Below, piece after piece: positions 8,124 to 18,279 of a stretch of 41,550 nucleotides of DNA (position 1 is the first letter of the stretch; each line of letters begins with the position of its first letter). Where the stretch lies: positions 1-41,550 of the forward strand of contig JBCBST010000014.1 in the NCBI GenBank assembly GCA_039819115.1, read 5' to 3'. A model generated the notes under the pieces. The model was given only the letters and a program-made list of their open reading frames with translations, was not told the origin of the DNA and searched no databases. The DNA comes from JBCBST01 sp039819115. GTDB taxonomy: Bacteria > Bacteroidota > Rhodothermia > Balneolales > Balneolaceae. The position numbers were made by a program, and so were the translations under genes.

Positions 8124-10647
8124 TGCCCAGGTTCTCCATGACTTCCTGAAGTTCTTCTTCGGTCGTAATAAGTACTTCACGGGCGGTACTGCCCTGATAT
8201 GGTCCAACAATTCCAGCATTAAACAATTGATCTATAATTCGTCCGGCACGGTTGTATCCGATCTTAAGCTTGCGCTGTAATAACGAAACAGAACCTTGTT
8301 GATGTAGAATCACCACTTTCGCAGCGGATTCAAACATGTCGTCTATTTCGTCGAGAGGATCGGGCATGCCACCGGTTTCTTCTTCTATAACGGGTAAAAG
8401 GAAGGGTTCCTTGTATCCGGCTTGCTGTCCGATAAACATATTGATTCGTTCCACCTCTTCGGTGGATACAAATGCATTTTGAATACGGGTCATGCCCGCT
8501 CCATTATGGAATAACATGTCTCCCCGACCCACCAGCTGATCAGCACCCCCCACATCTAAAATAGTGCGTGAATCCACTTTGGAGGCCACGGCATAGGCGA
8601 TTCTGGCGGGGAAATTCGCTTTTATCGTTCCGGTAATCACATTAACTGAAGGTCGCTGTGTGGCTACCACAAGGTGAATACCAATAGCCCGTGCAAGCTG
8701 AGCTAACCGGGCAATAGGTTCTTCAATTTGTTTACCCGCCGTCATCATTAAATCGGCCAGCTCATCGATCACAACCACGATATACGGTAAATGGCGATGG
8801 CCTAAATCCTCATCCAGTTCACCAGACTTATACTTAGCATTATACGCTTTTATGTCGCGAACCAGGGCCATTTTAAGCAAGTCGTAGCGTTCGTCCATCT
8901 CCTTACACACGCTGTTCAGCGTTTCCATAGCCTTTGATGTATCCGTAACAATCGGTTCGTCGGCGCTGGGCAGTTTTGCCAGGAAGTGATTCTGGATGTT
9001 GCGATACAGGGCCAGTTCGATCTTTTTGGGATCAATCATCACAAACTTGAGATTCTCAGGATCACACTTGTATAGCAGGCAGGTAATGATGGTATTGATT
9101 CCAACCGATTTACCAGAACCGGTTGCACCCGCCATGAGCAAATGCGGCATTTTGGTAAGATCAATCATGAACACGTCGTTCTCGATTGTTTTACCGAAGG
9201 CTACCGGAAGGGTCATATCCGTTTCAACGAACTTCTTGGTGTTTACCACCTGCTTGATGAAGACCGTTTCCCGGGAGCTATTCGGAACTTCAATACCTAC
9301 AGCCGATTTACCAGGGATTGGAGCCAGAATACGTAATCCTTTTGCTGCAGTAGCCATCTTAAGATCGTTCGCATAACTCTCAATTTTGCTGATCTTGACA
9401 TCCGGGGCGGGTTCCAGCTCATACAACGTTACGGTAGGTCCCACGATCGCGTTTATACTAACAATTTCGATCCGGTGACGCTGCAGCTTGTCCAGAATAA
9501 TACGTTTGTTCTCTTTGATCTCCTCCAGATCTACTTCGTTGCCGTCGTTTGGTGGGGTATCGAGTAAGTCGATGGTGGGAAACTTGTACCGGATAACCGG
9601 CACTTCTTTGGCTTTTTCCCGGTTTTGACGGTCCAGCTCTTTTGCCCCGGCTTGTTCATCGCCTTCGCCTTTGAACACTGCAACTTCCAGTTCTTCCTCT
9701 TCTTCCCCGTTTTCTGCAGCCGGTTTTTCGATGGCAGCCTTCGGGCGTTTATCAAGTTGTTGAACTTCGCTTTTTTGCTGTTCTATTCGTGCGCGATCTT
9801 CTTCTTCAGACAGGGCTACCTTTTCTTCAATAGAAACCGGGGTGGGTGATTCTTTTGGAGCGGGTGCAGGTGCCTGTTTAGCACTTTTCCCTGCTTTTTG
9901 TTCTAAGGCTTTTTGCTCTTTTTCGAATTCTTTCTGTTTGCGAACCTCACGTTTTTCCTGGAGGCGAATTTCACGCTCTTTTGTTTTTTCTTCTTTTTTA
10001 AGCTGGTTGGTCTCTTTTCGTTCTTCCCACTTTTCGCGCATGCGTTCCATCCAAAGCTGAAACCCGTCAACGGTGTGCTGTAAATCCCGATCAACGAGCA
10101 ATAACACCGTTACTATACCTAACACGGCAAGGATGAAGATGGAACCCATGCCGGTAATGTTCTGCAGTACCCGGGCAATGGAGATACCAGAGGTCCCGCT
10201 CCATACCGAGTTAGCAGGTACATCAAGATTCGTTGTAAACCAACCGAGTAAAGCTGAAATCACAATTACAGCCCAGATACTCCGAAGAGAAAGCCAGCCC
10301 AGGGTTCGGTAGTTTTTTCCTCTGAATACAAACCAGCCGATGTATACGATGAGGAGTGAAATCCCGAAGCTGCTGTATCCAAATAACTGGTAAACCAGCA
10401 GGTGAGATACGTATGCCCCTACAGGTCCCAGTCCGTTGGAAATGGATCTGGAGGAGGCATTGGGATTGAATAAATCAGAAAAGGAGAGGCTGCGGGCATA
10501 TTGATAGTCGGTGGAGGAATAGGTGATGATGCTTATTCCCAATAGCACACCAATGGCAATAACAATGATGCCAATAATTTCCAGCTTTCGCGTTCTCCGG
10601 GTTTCCTCGTTTGGTGTCTGCGCCTTATTTAACTTAGCCTTGGCCAT
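8116..10647 (-). CDS. ftsK: DNA translocase FtsK/SpoIIIE
   Basis: An 843-residue FtsK. Four or five N-terminal transmembrane helices (about 25-190) anchor it at the septum. A charged Lys/Glu/Gln-rich linker (about 200-360) follows. The motor domain has a Walker A motif, GATGSGKS (near residue 505), and a Walker B region, VVVIDELADLMM (near 625), plus the ATQRPSVNVITG segment. The C-terminal winged-helix gamma domain (about 770-843; HQQGSVSLLQRKLKIGYNRA) reads the KOPS-type polarity sequences. It pumps chromosome ends apart and activates XerCD at dif during division. All motifs are intact. It overlaps comB by 14 bp upstream and lolA by 8 bp downstream. Confidence 0.97.
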   Translation of the reverse strand: MAKAKLNKAQTPNEETRRTRKLEIIGIIVIAIGVLLGISIITYSSTDYQYARSLSFSDLFNPNASSRSISNGLGPVGAYVSHLLVYQLFGYSSFGISLLIVYIGWFVFRGKNYRTLGWLSLRSIWAVIVISALLGWFTTNLDVPANSVWSGTSGISIARVLQNITGMGSIFILAVLGIVTVLLLVDRDLQHTVDGFQLWMERMREKWEERKETNQLKKEEKTKEREIRLQEKREVRKQKEFEKEQKALEQKAGKSAKQAPAPAPKESPTPVSIEEKVALSEEEDRARIEQQKSEVQQLDKRPKAAIEKPAAENGEEEEELEVAVFKGEGDEQAGAKELDRQNREKAKEVPVIRYKFPTIDLLDTPPNDGNEVDLEEIKENKRIILDKLQRHRIEIVSINAIVGPTVTLYELEPAPDVKISKIESYANDLKMATAAKGLRILAPIPGKSAVGIEVPNSSRETVFIKQVVNTKKFVETDMTLPVAFGKTIENDVFMIDLTKMPHLLMAGATGSGKSVGINTIITCLLYKCDPENLKFVMIDPKKIELALYRNIQNHFLAKLPSADEPIVTDTSKAMETLNSVCKEMDERYDLLKMALVRDIKAYNAKYKSGELDEDLGHRHLPYIVVVIDELADLMMTAGKQIEEPIARLAQLARAIGIHLVVATQRPSVNVITGTIKANFPARIAYAVASKVDSRTILDVGGADQLVGRGDMLFHNGAGMTRIQNAFVSTEEVERINMFIGQQAGYKEPFLLPVIEEETGGMPDPLDEIDDMFESAAKVVILHQQGSVSLLQRKLKIGYNRAGRIIDQLFNAGIVGPYQGSTAREVLITTEEELQEVMENLGNA

Positions 10648-11377
10648 TTAAATCGGTTAAAATCCCATCTTTCATTCCAGGTAACACGCTAAAGGTATCT
10701 ACCTGACAACAGAATGCAATATCTTTTTTCACTTCCAGCGACTGTAAACGACGTGCATGATCGCTGGCCTGAATGGCTGCTTCTATATCGGACTTATGCT
10801 GCTCGTACAGTCCAAAAGCCATTTTCACGCCATCCCGTGCAGTGACGGGAAGAGTGCCATTATACAAGTCGTGTATAACAGCGCCGGCAAAGAGGGTATC
10901 CTCAATGGATTGACGCCCATGCCATCCCGAGCAAATCAGGATGATTTCATCATCATGGTCGCGTAATTCGTCCACAAGTGCTTTCTGATTCAGAAACGTA
11001 CCCAGGTAAATATGGTTAGCAAGTCCGGATTTCTTGATGGCTTTGGTGCCATTGGTGGTGTTAAAAATCAGAGTCTTGTCTTTTACAGCCTCTTCGGTGT
11101 ATTCCAGCGGGGAATTACCGAGGTGATAGCCATCAATTTTCACTCCGTTTTTTTCACCACAGAGTAAAAAATCATGGGCATCCATCGTTTGTGCGATTTT
11201 TGATGCATCCCCCATATCGGCGACGGGGATTATTTTTTTTGCCCCGTTATGCAAAGCGGTAGTCATAGAAGAGCATGCCCTAAGCACATCTATGATCACC
11301 GCGGTTTTGCCACGTAATTCTTCTTCCTGAAACGCCTGAACGGATAAAAAGACGTCCAGATATTCGGTGTTCGACAT
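10634..11377 (-). CDS. comB: 2-phosphosulfolactate phosphatase family protein
   Basis: A 247-residue ComB-family protein. Characteristic stretches are TAVIIDVLRACSSMTTALHN (about 25-44), LLCGEKNGVKIDGYHLGNSP (about 91-110), FNTTNGTKAI and LICSGWHGRQSIEDTLFAGA. In archaea ComB removes phosphate from 2-phosphosulfolactate in coenzyme M synthesis. Many bacteria without coenzyme M carry it, and its substrate there is uncertain, so I claim the family and not the pathway. No other sulfolactate gene is visible nearby. The gene follows gcvT by 17 bp and its end overlaps the ftsK start, so it belongs to the same transcript. Confidence 0.9.
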   Translation of the reverse strand: MSNTEYLDVFLSVQAFQEEELRGKTAVIIDVLRACSSMTTALHNGAKKIIPVADMGDASKIAQTMDAHDFLLCGEKNGVKIDGYHLGNSPLEYTEEAVKDKTLIFNTTNGTKAIKKSGLANHIYLGTFLNQKALVDELRDHDDEIILICSGWHGRQSIEDTLFAGAVIHDLYNGTLPVTARDGVKMAFGLYEQHKSDIEAAIQASDHARRLQSLEVKKDIAFCCQVDTFSVLPGMKDGILTDLNGQG

Positions 11378-11394
11378 GGTATCTATCTCTGTAC

Positions 11395-12492
11395 TTATTT
11401 TTTAATAAAAGGAGGGCGGGTAACCACCGCTGATGCTGTTTTTTTACGAATGGCAATGGTAAGCGATGTTCCTTCCCCGGCAAAGGGTTTTGATACATAG
11501 CCCATCCCAATTCCTTTACCTAGCGTTAATGACAAAGTTCCGCTGGTAACCACTCCTATTTCAGTGCCATCAGAATCTATGATAGGATATCCGTTTCTGG
11601 GGATGGTTCGGTCATCCTCCATCAGGAAACCAACAAGTTGTCGTTCCAGTCCGGCTTCTTTCTTCGCCAGCAGGATATCTTTTGCTATGAAATCCGGTTT
11701 GTCGAATTTGGTTATCCATCCCAGTCGAGCCTCCAATGGGTGAGTGGAAGCTGTAATATCATTTCCATACAAGGCATATCCCATTTCCAGCCGGAGCGCA
11801 TCGCGTGCTCCCAGTCCGCAGGGTTCAATCCCAAAGGGTTCTCCGGCTTCCATGATAGCATTCCATATCGCTTCGGGATCGGTCGTGTTTTTGTCAAAAT
11901 ACAATTCAAAGCCGGCCTCTCCGGTATATCCGGTCGCTGATATGATCACGTCATCAAAGCCGGCAAGTGTACCCGTCTCAAAGTGGTAAAACTTGATAGA
12001 TGATACATCTACGTCTGTAAGCTTTTGGATGGTTTCGGGTGCTTTGGGTCCCTGCACAGCTAACAGACAAATATCTTCCGAGCGATTGCTTATGGTGGCG
12101 TCAAAGGTGTTGTTCTGTACAATCCATTGAAAATCCTTCTCCATATTGGCGCCATTTACCACTAACAGGTATTCGCCGTCGGGTAAGGCATACACGATTA
12201 AATCATCAACAATACCCCCATCTTCATAACAAATACAGGAATACTGCGCCCGGCCGGGTGTAAGTTTGGAGGCATCGTTAACGGTAACATGCTGTACTAA
12301 TTCCAGTGCCTGGGGACCCGAGATATAAAACTCTCCCATATGGGAGACATCAAATATACCGACCGCATTTCGTACAGCATGATGCTCTGTTTTAATGCCA
12401 CGATACTGAACCGGCATACTGAACCCGGCAAAATCTACCAGTTTTGCACCGGATTGCTGATGAATAGAATGAAATGGAGTGGTATGAAGCAT
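11395..12492 (-). CDS. gcvT: Glycine cleavage system T protein (aminomethyltransferase)
   Basis: A 365-residue protein of standard GcvT length. It moves the methylene group from aminomethyl-lipoyl H-protein to tetrahydrofolate and releases ammonia. Visible family features are GAKLVDFAGFSMPVQYRGI (about 15-33), GIFDVSHMGE (about 45-54), the GGIVDDLIVY motif whose first Asp (D96) is the conserved catalytic position, SATGYTGEAGFELY (about 186-199), and GLGARDALRLEMGYALYGND (about 227-246). The C-terminal GcvT domain ends with GIGMGYV. The other glycine-cleavage genes are not in this window and no glycine riboswitch is present, since the gene starts 9 bp after the cupin stop. Confidence 0.96.
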   Translation of the reverse strand: MLHTTPFHSIHQQSGAKLVDFAGFSMPVQYRGIKTEHHAVRNAVGIFDVSHMGEFYISGPQALELVQHVTVNDASKLTPGRAQYSCICYEDGGIVDDLIVYALPDGEYLLVVNGANMEKDFQWIVQNNTFDATISNRSEDICLLAVQGPKAPETIQKLTDVDVSSIKFYHFETGTLAGFDDVIISATGYTGEAGFELYFDKNTTDPEAIWNAIMEAGEPFGIEPCGLGARDALRLEMGYALYGNDITASTHPLEARLGWITKFDKPDFIAKDILLAKKEAGLERQLVGFLMEDDRTIPRNGYPIIDSDGTEIGVVTSGTLSLTLGKGIGMGYVSKPFAGEGTSLTIAIRKKTASAVVTRPPFIKK

Positions 12493-12501
12493 GGATGGAG
12501 A

Positions 12502-12861
12502 TTAGGATTCCCGATGGACCTGTTCCGGATGGAATGCCGGTGTGCACACAGCCCAATATTCGTTTTCTTCGTTAAATGGATTGGAGTAGCGGACTTTTGT
12601 TCCCTTATTGATAAAGATAACCTCTCCAGCTGAAAGTGTCAGAACTTCTTCACCAATTTCAATCATCATTTTTCCGCGAATCATAATGGTAACCTCATCG
12701 AATTCCGGAGTTTGATAAGGTTCCGTCCAGAACGCAGGGGCAATCATGTGTGCAACGGAAAGATTAGGATTTTTTGTGTTTACGTGCCCAACATACTCTT
12801 CAATGAGTTTGTTGTCGGGTACGGGTATGATGGAAGGTTGGGTAACGAGGGTGTATGACAT
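12502..12861 (-). CDS. Small cupin-domain protein
   Basis: A 119-residue single cupin barrel. The two cupin motifs are recognisable: a first one around EPYQTPEFDEVTIMIRGKMMIEIGEE (residues about 46-71), and a second, AGEVIFINKGTKVRYSNP. Only part of the usual His/Glu metal ligand set is evident: the first motif has no His-X-His and Glu-rich positions take its place, so metal binding is uncertain. The second half resembles the EutQ-like or sugar-binding small cupins. It is the first gene of the long minus-strand block, 9 bp before gcvT, and the 103 bp ahead of it presumably hold the promoter. I do not know its substrate. Confidence 0.78.
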   Translation of the reverse strand: MSYTLVTQPSIIPVPDNKLIEEYVGHVNTKNPNLSVAHMIAPAFWTEPYQTPEFDEVTIMIRGKMMIEIGEEVLTLSAGEVIFINKGTKVRYSNPFNEENEYWAVCTPAFHPEQVHRES

Positions 12862-12964
12862 GAGGGCTTATATATATTGCACATAATACCAACATCTGCA
12901 CAAAATTCCTCAAACGATTGTGACATAAGGAATCAGGGCGGATGAGGCTCAAACCAAAATAGCG

Positions 12965-13492
12965 TCAGAGACCGGCTACATAGGTCTGCAGATTGAAGAT
13001 ATCGAGAGGTGCACTTTTTTTTAAGTATAACGGATGATGGGGATGCCCGGCTTTAGAGATATTGCCCCTGGAAAGGAACCGACACGTTGTGCCCGGTAAA
13101 GCAGCTGCTATATCGGTTAAGCAGTTTTTCAGGTAACCACGTTTTTCAATTAAGGTGCCCCATGCACACCAGATATCCAGTGGGTGTTGGTATCCGGAAA
13201 TACGGTCTTTGATGACCTCTACGTTTTTGATATGCAGGTTTTGATCGCATTCCGCATGCATTTCGTTCGGATTGGTGGCCCTTTGGGGATATACATTAAA
13301 CATGAGCCATCCGTCGTATCCGTGATCCACGGCAAACCGGGCCACAGAGGCCACGGTAGGATCCAGGTTGTTCGGTTTGGCTGTGCTAGGGTTAATCCCA
13401 AAACACACAAAAGGGTGTTCTCCATGCTGGCCCAGCGAATACCGCGACAGAGGCTCATCATGATCGTAAATCCATGGTCGGTCTTTAAACAT
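12965..13492 (-). CDS. DUF1643 family protein
   Basis: A 175-residue protein that matches the DUF1643 pattern: FVCFGINPSTAKPNNLDPTV (about 28-47), GWLMFNVYPQRATNP (about 61-75), CAWGTLIEKRG (about 108-118) and a terminal GHPHHPLYLKK motif. The family resembles a nucleotide- or nucleic-acid-processing fold and is often seen in mobile or defence contexts, but its activity is unknown. It is divergent from the methyltransferase gene with 85 bp between the starts. It is separated from the cupin operon by a 103-bp gap, so it is probably transcribed on its own. Confidence 0.85.
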   Translation of the reverse strand: MFKDRPWIYDHDEPLSRYSLGQHGEHPFVCFGINPSTAKPNNLDPTVASVARFAVDHGYDGWLMFNVYPQRATNPNEMHAECDQNLHIKNVEVIKDRISGYQHPLDIWCAWGTLIEKRGYLKNCLTDIAAALPGTTCRFLSRGNISKAGHPHHPLYLKKSAPLDIFNLQTYVAGL

Positions 13493-13577
13493 CCTTAAAG
13501 ATAAAGATTCTTGCTTTTGTTTTCGTCCACCATACCTTATTGAACATATCTATCCTTAGTTCAGCAAAACCCAATTC

Positions 13578-14231
13578 ATGAGCAGAACGCAAAAAAAGCC
13601 ATGGCCCACCAAAGCCGCTATGGAGCAGGTGTACGAACAACATCTATGGGGTGGGAAGGATCAGGATTTTTATTCCGGATTCGGATCTCACGATCCCGAA
13701 TATGTTGATCCCTATGTAAAATCGGTGGCTGCATTTCTGGCATCTTTCGAAGAACCGATGGCGGTTTGCGATTTGGGATGTGGCGATTTTAACGTAGGAA
13801 AAGAACTGGTCGGGTATGCGTCCCGATACATTGCCGTTGATATAGCAGAACCCCTCATTGAGCGAAACAAAAACAAGTTTAGTGATCCCGGGTTAGAGTT
13901 CCGTTGTCTGGATGTTTCCAAAGAAGAGCTGCCCTCAGGTGATTGTGCCATCCTCCGGCATGTACTCCAACATCTGAGTAATGCTGAAGTGCAATGCATA
14001 GTGAGCAAATTATCGGGCTACAACTATGCGATCATCACGGAGCATGTGCCTGAAGGAGAATTTATCCCCAACAAAGATATTATTTCGGGACAGGGCACCC
14101 GATTACGCAAACACAGCGGATTGGTGTTATCAGAACCGCCGTTTAATATGGTGGCAAAAGAACAACGACCCTTGCTCACCCTGGCCGATTCCCATGGGCT
14201 GATGATCACGTCGTTGTATACCTTTTTTTAG
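13578..14231 (+). CDS. Class I SAM-dependent methyltransferase
   Basis: A 217-residue Rossmann-fold methyltransferase. Motif I is VCDLGCGDFNVG (about 63-74). The acidic residue ending the second strand is in YIAVDIAEPLI (about 88-98). FRCLDVSKEELPSGDCAIL supplies the later motifs, and RHVLQHLSNAEVQ is typical of small-molecule methyltransferases. No substrate-specific domain is visible. It is the only plus-strand gene between 742 and 16025. The 85-bp gap to the divergent DUF1643 gene must carry both promoters. The substrate is unknown. Confidence 0.88.
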   Translation: MSRTQKKPWPTKAAMEQVYEQHLWGGKDQDFYSGFGSHDPEYVDPYVKSVAAFLASFEEPMAVCDLGCGDFNVGKELVGYASRYIAVDIAEPLIERNKNKFSDPGLEFRCLDVSKEELPSGDCAILRHVLQHLSNAEVQCIVSKLSGYNYAIITEHVPEGEFIPNKDIISGQGTRLRKHSGLVLSEPPFNMVAKEQRPLLTLADSHGLMITSLYTFF

Positions 14232-14283
14232 GGCTACAAGTCTGTGTCCGTAGATAAACGTACATAAGATTACCGTGCGTGTT

Positions 14284-15761
<1,478 letters not shown>

Positions 15762-15762
<1 letters not shown>

Positions 15763-16025
15763 CAGTTGTTTTTCCCCCGGTGTTCAAGCACGAAAAAAGT
15801 GAGCAATGCAACAAAGGCAATAAGCACCATTAGAATGACCCACGCGACATTGAGCGGAAACCCAAAGATAAATGGGTCAGGGGAACCGAAAAGAGGAAAA
15901 ACCGGCCAGATCAGGCACAGCTGAACCAGGCCCAGAATGGTGACTAACACATACGTTCGGTTCCTTTTTTTGGAAGAACCCGGTGAGAACACCAATCGGT
16001 TTGGGATGTTATGGTCTGATTTCAT
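15762..16025 (-). CDS. Small DUF3311-like two-helix membrane protein (symporter partner)
   Basis: An 87-residue protein with a basic N-terminus (SSKKRNRTY) and two transmembrane helices: about 25-47, with VQLCLIWPVFPLFG, and about 55-80, WVILMVLIAFVALLTFFVLE. Length, topology and the PLFGSPDPFIFGFPL turn fit the small DUF3311-type proteins that sit just before sodium:solute symporters and are thought to be accessory subunits. It overlaps the symporter start by one base (TGATG), so the two should be translated together. Confidence 0.75.
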
Positions 16026-16123
16026 GACGCCGAAAAACTACAGCATTCATGGCCGAAGGCAAAATAGGATGTTGGTTATATGCAAAAAAACAAGGTATGC
16101 ATGTGCTGAACTTACCTATCGTC

Positions 16124-16152
16124 ATCCTGTCCGCCGGCTGGCGGATCAGGAT
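16124..16152. repeat. Palindromic intergenic element (TCCGCC-N4-GGCGGA core)
   Basis: A hairpin of ATCCTG-TCCGCC, loop ggct, GGCGGA-T-CAGGAT. The same core with other loops recurs at 16977-16992 and 31272-31287, always in spacers. It is the first of the dispersed repeats of the 16-31.6 kb region. The rest of the 261-bp spacer between the symporter partner and the lipoprotein gene (16026-16286) shows nothing else I recognise. Confidence 0.65.
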
Positions 16153-16286
16153 CTTATGAAAAGGCTAGAAAACCCTTAACTGGCACTTGTGCTAGTTTTT
16201 TGGGCACGTGTTGAGATACTCATAGCATTCAGAAATTTACTTTTCCATCATCTTGTTTTCTTTTGATACCGCTATATCTTAGAACG

Positions 16287-16868
16287 ATGAGACATCTCCT
16301 TACTGGATCTCTTTTCTTCCTGCTTTACGCGTGTGGTCCAATTTCTTTGGAAGATGATTCAATTGTACAGAAGCATTTTTCTGAACCAGAAATAGCTTAT
16401 CTCGATTCTATATTAACATTCTTTGATAGAGAGATAGTCAATCAAACTTCTGGCAGAGGTATTATTCAAAGCTATGAAAGGCTATTTCAAGGCGTTAAAG
16501 ACTCAATAGATAATAGTCGACCTGCAATTGCTATGGAGCTGGATCCAGAAGGATTTCAGAATTTGTTTTCAACACTCCCGGATTCGTTTCAGCATAAGCT
16601 TTGGTACACGGGTTATGCTTATAACTCGAGGACAGGTGATTCCACTTTTTTTCGAGACTTACGATCTGAGGGTAGTTATACTGCTTTTTTAAAAACTGCT
16701 TCAGAGAAAAATAGCTTTTTGGCTGAGTATTATGATGATTTAGAACGAGGCGCCTCAATTACTCCGAGTATGAATGCAAATATGCTTTTGTTTCCAGGGG
16801 AATTAGATATCAAAAAAGAACGTGAAAGGTTGATTTACGCTATACACTTTATCACCTTGAAAAAGTGA
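16287..16868 (+). CDS. Orphan lipoprotein of unknown function
   Basis: A 193-residue protein with a lipoprotein signal (MRHLLTGSLFFLLYACG; lipobox LYAC, Cys16). I chose the start at 16287 for this signal; an in-frame Met at 16263 would add eight residues. The mature part is helical, with EIAYLDSILTFFDREIVNQT and FQNLFSTLPDSFQHKLWYTGYA. It has no domain I can name. Base use is clearly more AT-rich than the neighbouring blocks, and the gene stands alone between repeat-rich spacers, which suggests acquisition. The possible promoter TTG (16253) - 19 bp - TATCTTAG (16275) would make a nearly leaderless transcript. Confidence 0.7.
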   Translation: MRHLLTGSLFFLLYACGPISLEDDSIVQKHFSEPEIAYLDSILTFFDREIVNQTSGRGIIQSYERLFQGVKDSIDNSRPAIAMELDPEGFQNLFSTLPDSFQHKLWYTGYAYNSRTGDSTFFRDLRSEGSYTAFLKTASEKNSFLAEYYDDLERGASITPSMNANMLLFPGELDIKKERERLIYAIHFITLKK

Positions 16869-16877
16869 TTCCCTTGA

Positions 16878-16927
16878 CTGGCGCAAGCAGCCTGTACTGG
16901 ACCTGATTCAGTATCCGCTTGTGCTAG
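16878..16927. repeat. Dispersed inverted repeat, CTGGCGCAAG...CTTGTGCTAG family
   Basis: Imperfect inverted ends CTGGCGCAAG and CTTGTGCTAG (pairing with wobbles) flank a 30-bp centre containing CAGTATCCG. A close relative lies at 25139-25188 and a compact version at 31536-31561. It occupies the spacer right after the orphan lipoprotein. Confidence 0.65.
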
Positions 16928-16976
16928 TTGTTTTGGGCCGTATCGAGATTCCCATCTCATCGTCATCCTGAGAAAG

Positions 16977-17053
16977 TCCGCCAGGCGGCGGATCAGAGTG
17001 TTAATCACATCGAAGACGTTGTTGGGGAATTAGATTCCTGCCTGCGCAGGAAT
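16977..17053. repeat. Two small palindromes in the spacer before the toxin-antitoxin operon
   Basis: The first is TCCGCC-AGGC-GGCGGA at 16977-16992, a copy of the core at 16130-16145. The second is ATTCCTGC-CTGC-GCAGGAAT at 17034-17053, which recurs at the right end of the 181-bp repeat units near 18.5 and 31.2 kb. No gene is visible between 16869 and 17122; these repeats fill most of it. Confidence 0.65.
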
Positions 17054-17122
17054 GACTTGTTATTCATAATGTTAATGGAGCTTTTCGATTGGGCCTGAAA
17101 CCTGGTTGTTCAGTCGGTCAAA

Positions 17123-17152
17123 TTGCATTACAACGGTTTTTTGATAAATTTG
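17123..17152 (+). promoter_or_regulatory. Bacteroidota-type promoter of the toxin-antitoxin operon
   Basis: A -33 TTG (17123-17125) is followed after 19 bp by a perfect TAAATTTG -7 box (17145-17152, consensus TAnnTTTG). It lies 24 bp before the antitoxin start at 17177. This is the best-formed promoter of this type in the window. It also argues against starting the antitoxin at 17123, because that Met would lie inside the promoter. Confidence 0.6.
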
Positions 17153-17176
17153 TCACTTGAATCCAATCCTGTCATT

Positions 17177-17389
17177 ATGGAAGACACGCTGATTAAAGAG
17201 TTATCCCAACTCAACAAAAATGAAAAGCTTCTGTTAGTTGAAGCTTTATGGGATTCAATAGCCGCTGATCCTGAACAACTGAGTGTTCCTGAACATCATC
17301 AACAGATCATTGAGCAACGGCTTCGAACCATAAATGATGACAAAGACAATGCGAAATCCTGGAATGAAATCCGGGAAAAATTCTTGTAG
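17177..17389 (+). CDS. Addiction-module antitoxin (RelB/TIGR02574-like)
   Basis: A 70-residue protein of the small acidic addiction-module family: LIKELSQLNKNEKLLLVEAL, WDSIAADPEQ, then HHQQIIEQRLRTIN. The pattern (LS..EK..L.E.LWDSI..) is the family hallmark. It should bind and neutralise the ParE/RelE-type toxin encoded 5 bp downstream and probably represses the operon. I start it at 17177, behind the promoter at 17123-17152. The frame is open to 17123, but that would place the promoter inside the gene. Confidence 0.85.
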   Translation: MEDTLIKELSQLNKNEKLLLVEALWDSIAADPEQLSVPEHHQQIIEQRLRTINDDKDNAKSWNEIREKFL

Positions 17390-17394
17390 CATAC

Positions 17395-17694
17395 GTGCCT
17401 GAATCTCTCATTCTTACTACACAAGCAGAGAAGGATTTTGAAAATGCTTATGAGTGGTATGAAAAACAGGGTCCGGGACTTGGAAAAGAATTTGCCCGTT
17501 GTGTTGATGTTAAATTAGTTTCTGTACAAAGGCATCCACAACACTATCAAATAATTGCAGGTAAAGACGTCCGAAGGGCACTCATTAGCCACTTTCCGTT
17601 TTCTATATATTTCATATCAGAACACCAATCAATTACAGTTTTCGCAATTCTTCATCAACACAGAAATCCAGAGTACTGGAAATCCCGAACCTAA
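17395..17694 (+). CDS. ParE/RelE-superfamily toxin
   Basis: A 99-residue toxin starting with GTG. The family pattern is complete: LTTQAEKDFENAYEWYEKQG at the start, FARCVDVKLVSVQRHPQHYQ in the middle, VRRALISHFPFSIYF on the core strands, and a final FAILHQHRNPEYWKSR. The His-Arg-Asn-Pro-X-Tyr-Trp end is typical of ParE-like members, whose usual target is DNA gyrase, while RelE relatives cut mRNA; sequence alone cannot decide. It is paired with the antitoxin 5 bp upstream. A similar pair lies 1.3 kb downstream. Confidence 0.88.
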   Translation: MPESLILTTQAEKDFENAYEWYEKQGPGLGKEFARCVDVKLVSVQRHPQHYQIIAGKDVRRALISHFPFSIYFISEHQSITVFAILHQHRNPEYWKSRT

Positions 17695-17762
17695 TCGCCG
17701 GATTGTTAGGCGCAGTCTTTACATTGGCAATTAAAACGAAATCATAAACAAGGTAAATAGTT

Positions 17763-18128
17763 ATGTCAGATCCAATTTCAACGTTCTTTGAAGCGTGGGA
17801 AATCGAAGATGCTGGTCCTCGACGAGAGAAGATTGCCAGTGCGGTAGCAGAAAACGTGCACTACGTCGATCCCCGCACTCCGGAACCTATCGAAGGTATA
17901 GACGCATTAAGTGATTATGTGGGGATGTTCAGTGCAAACGCTCCCGGCTGGTCAGCAAAAGTCATTAATAGCGACACTACAGGAAGCGTAACGCGGGCCA
18001 CCGTTGCATTTAGCGGAATGGGCCCCGATGGTACAGAAAACGTTCAACTTGGGCAGTACTTTATAGAACAAGAGGGTGGCGTAATATCACGCATGGTTGG
18101 GTTTGTTGGTACGGGTGAACAACAATAA
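17763..18128 (+). CDS. SnoaL-like / NTF2-fold protein
   Basis: A 121-residue single-domain protein with the NTF2-like cone fold pattern. A helical start, ISTFFEAWEIEDAGPRREKI, is followed by VHYVDPRTPEPIEGIDALSDY (the SnoaL-type D-P...G-x-x-x-L signature). Strands then end in GQYFIEQEGGVISRMVGFVG. Such proteins include small isomerases, hydrolases and ligand-binding subunits; which applies is unknown. It stands alone between two toxin-antitoxin pairs with no operon partner. The sequence after it is repeat DNA. Confidence 0.78.
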   Translation: MSDPISTFFEAWEIEDAGPRREKIASAVAENVHYVDPRTPEPIEGIDALSDYVGMFSANAPGWSAKVINSDTTGSVTRATVAFSGMGPDGTENVQLGQYFIEQEGGVISRMVGFVGTGEQQ

Positions 18129-18279
18129 TATGCACGCTTGGTATATATTAAAGGTATAACAGGCGTTTAACCCCTCTCGAGAAACACATAGAAAACGGGC
18201 ATGCTGAAAACCTGCTAATCTAAATCCAGTCTCCGTTTGTGCCAGTTTTAGACTGTATTGAAATTCCCACTTCTTTGTC

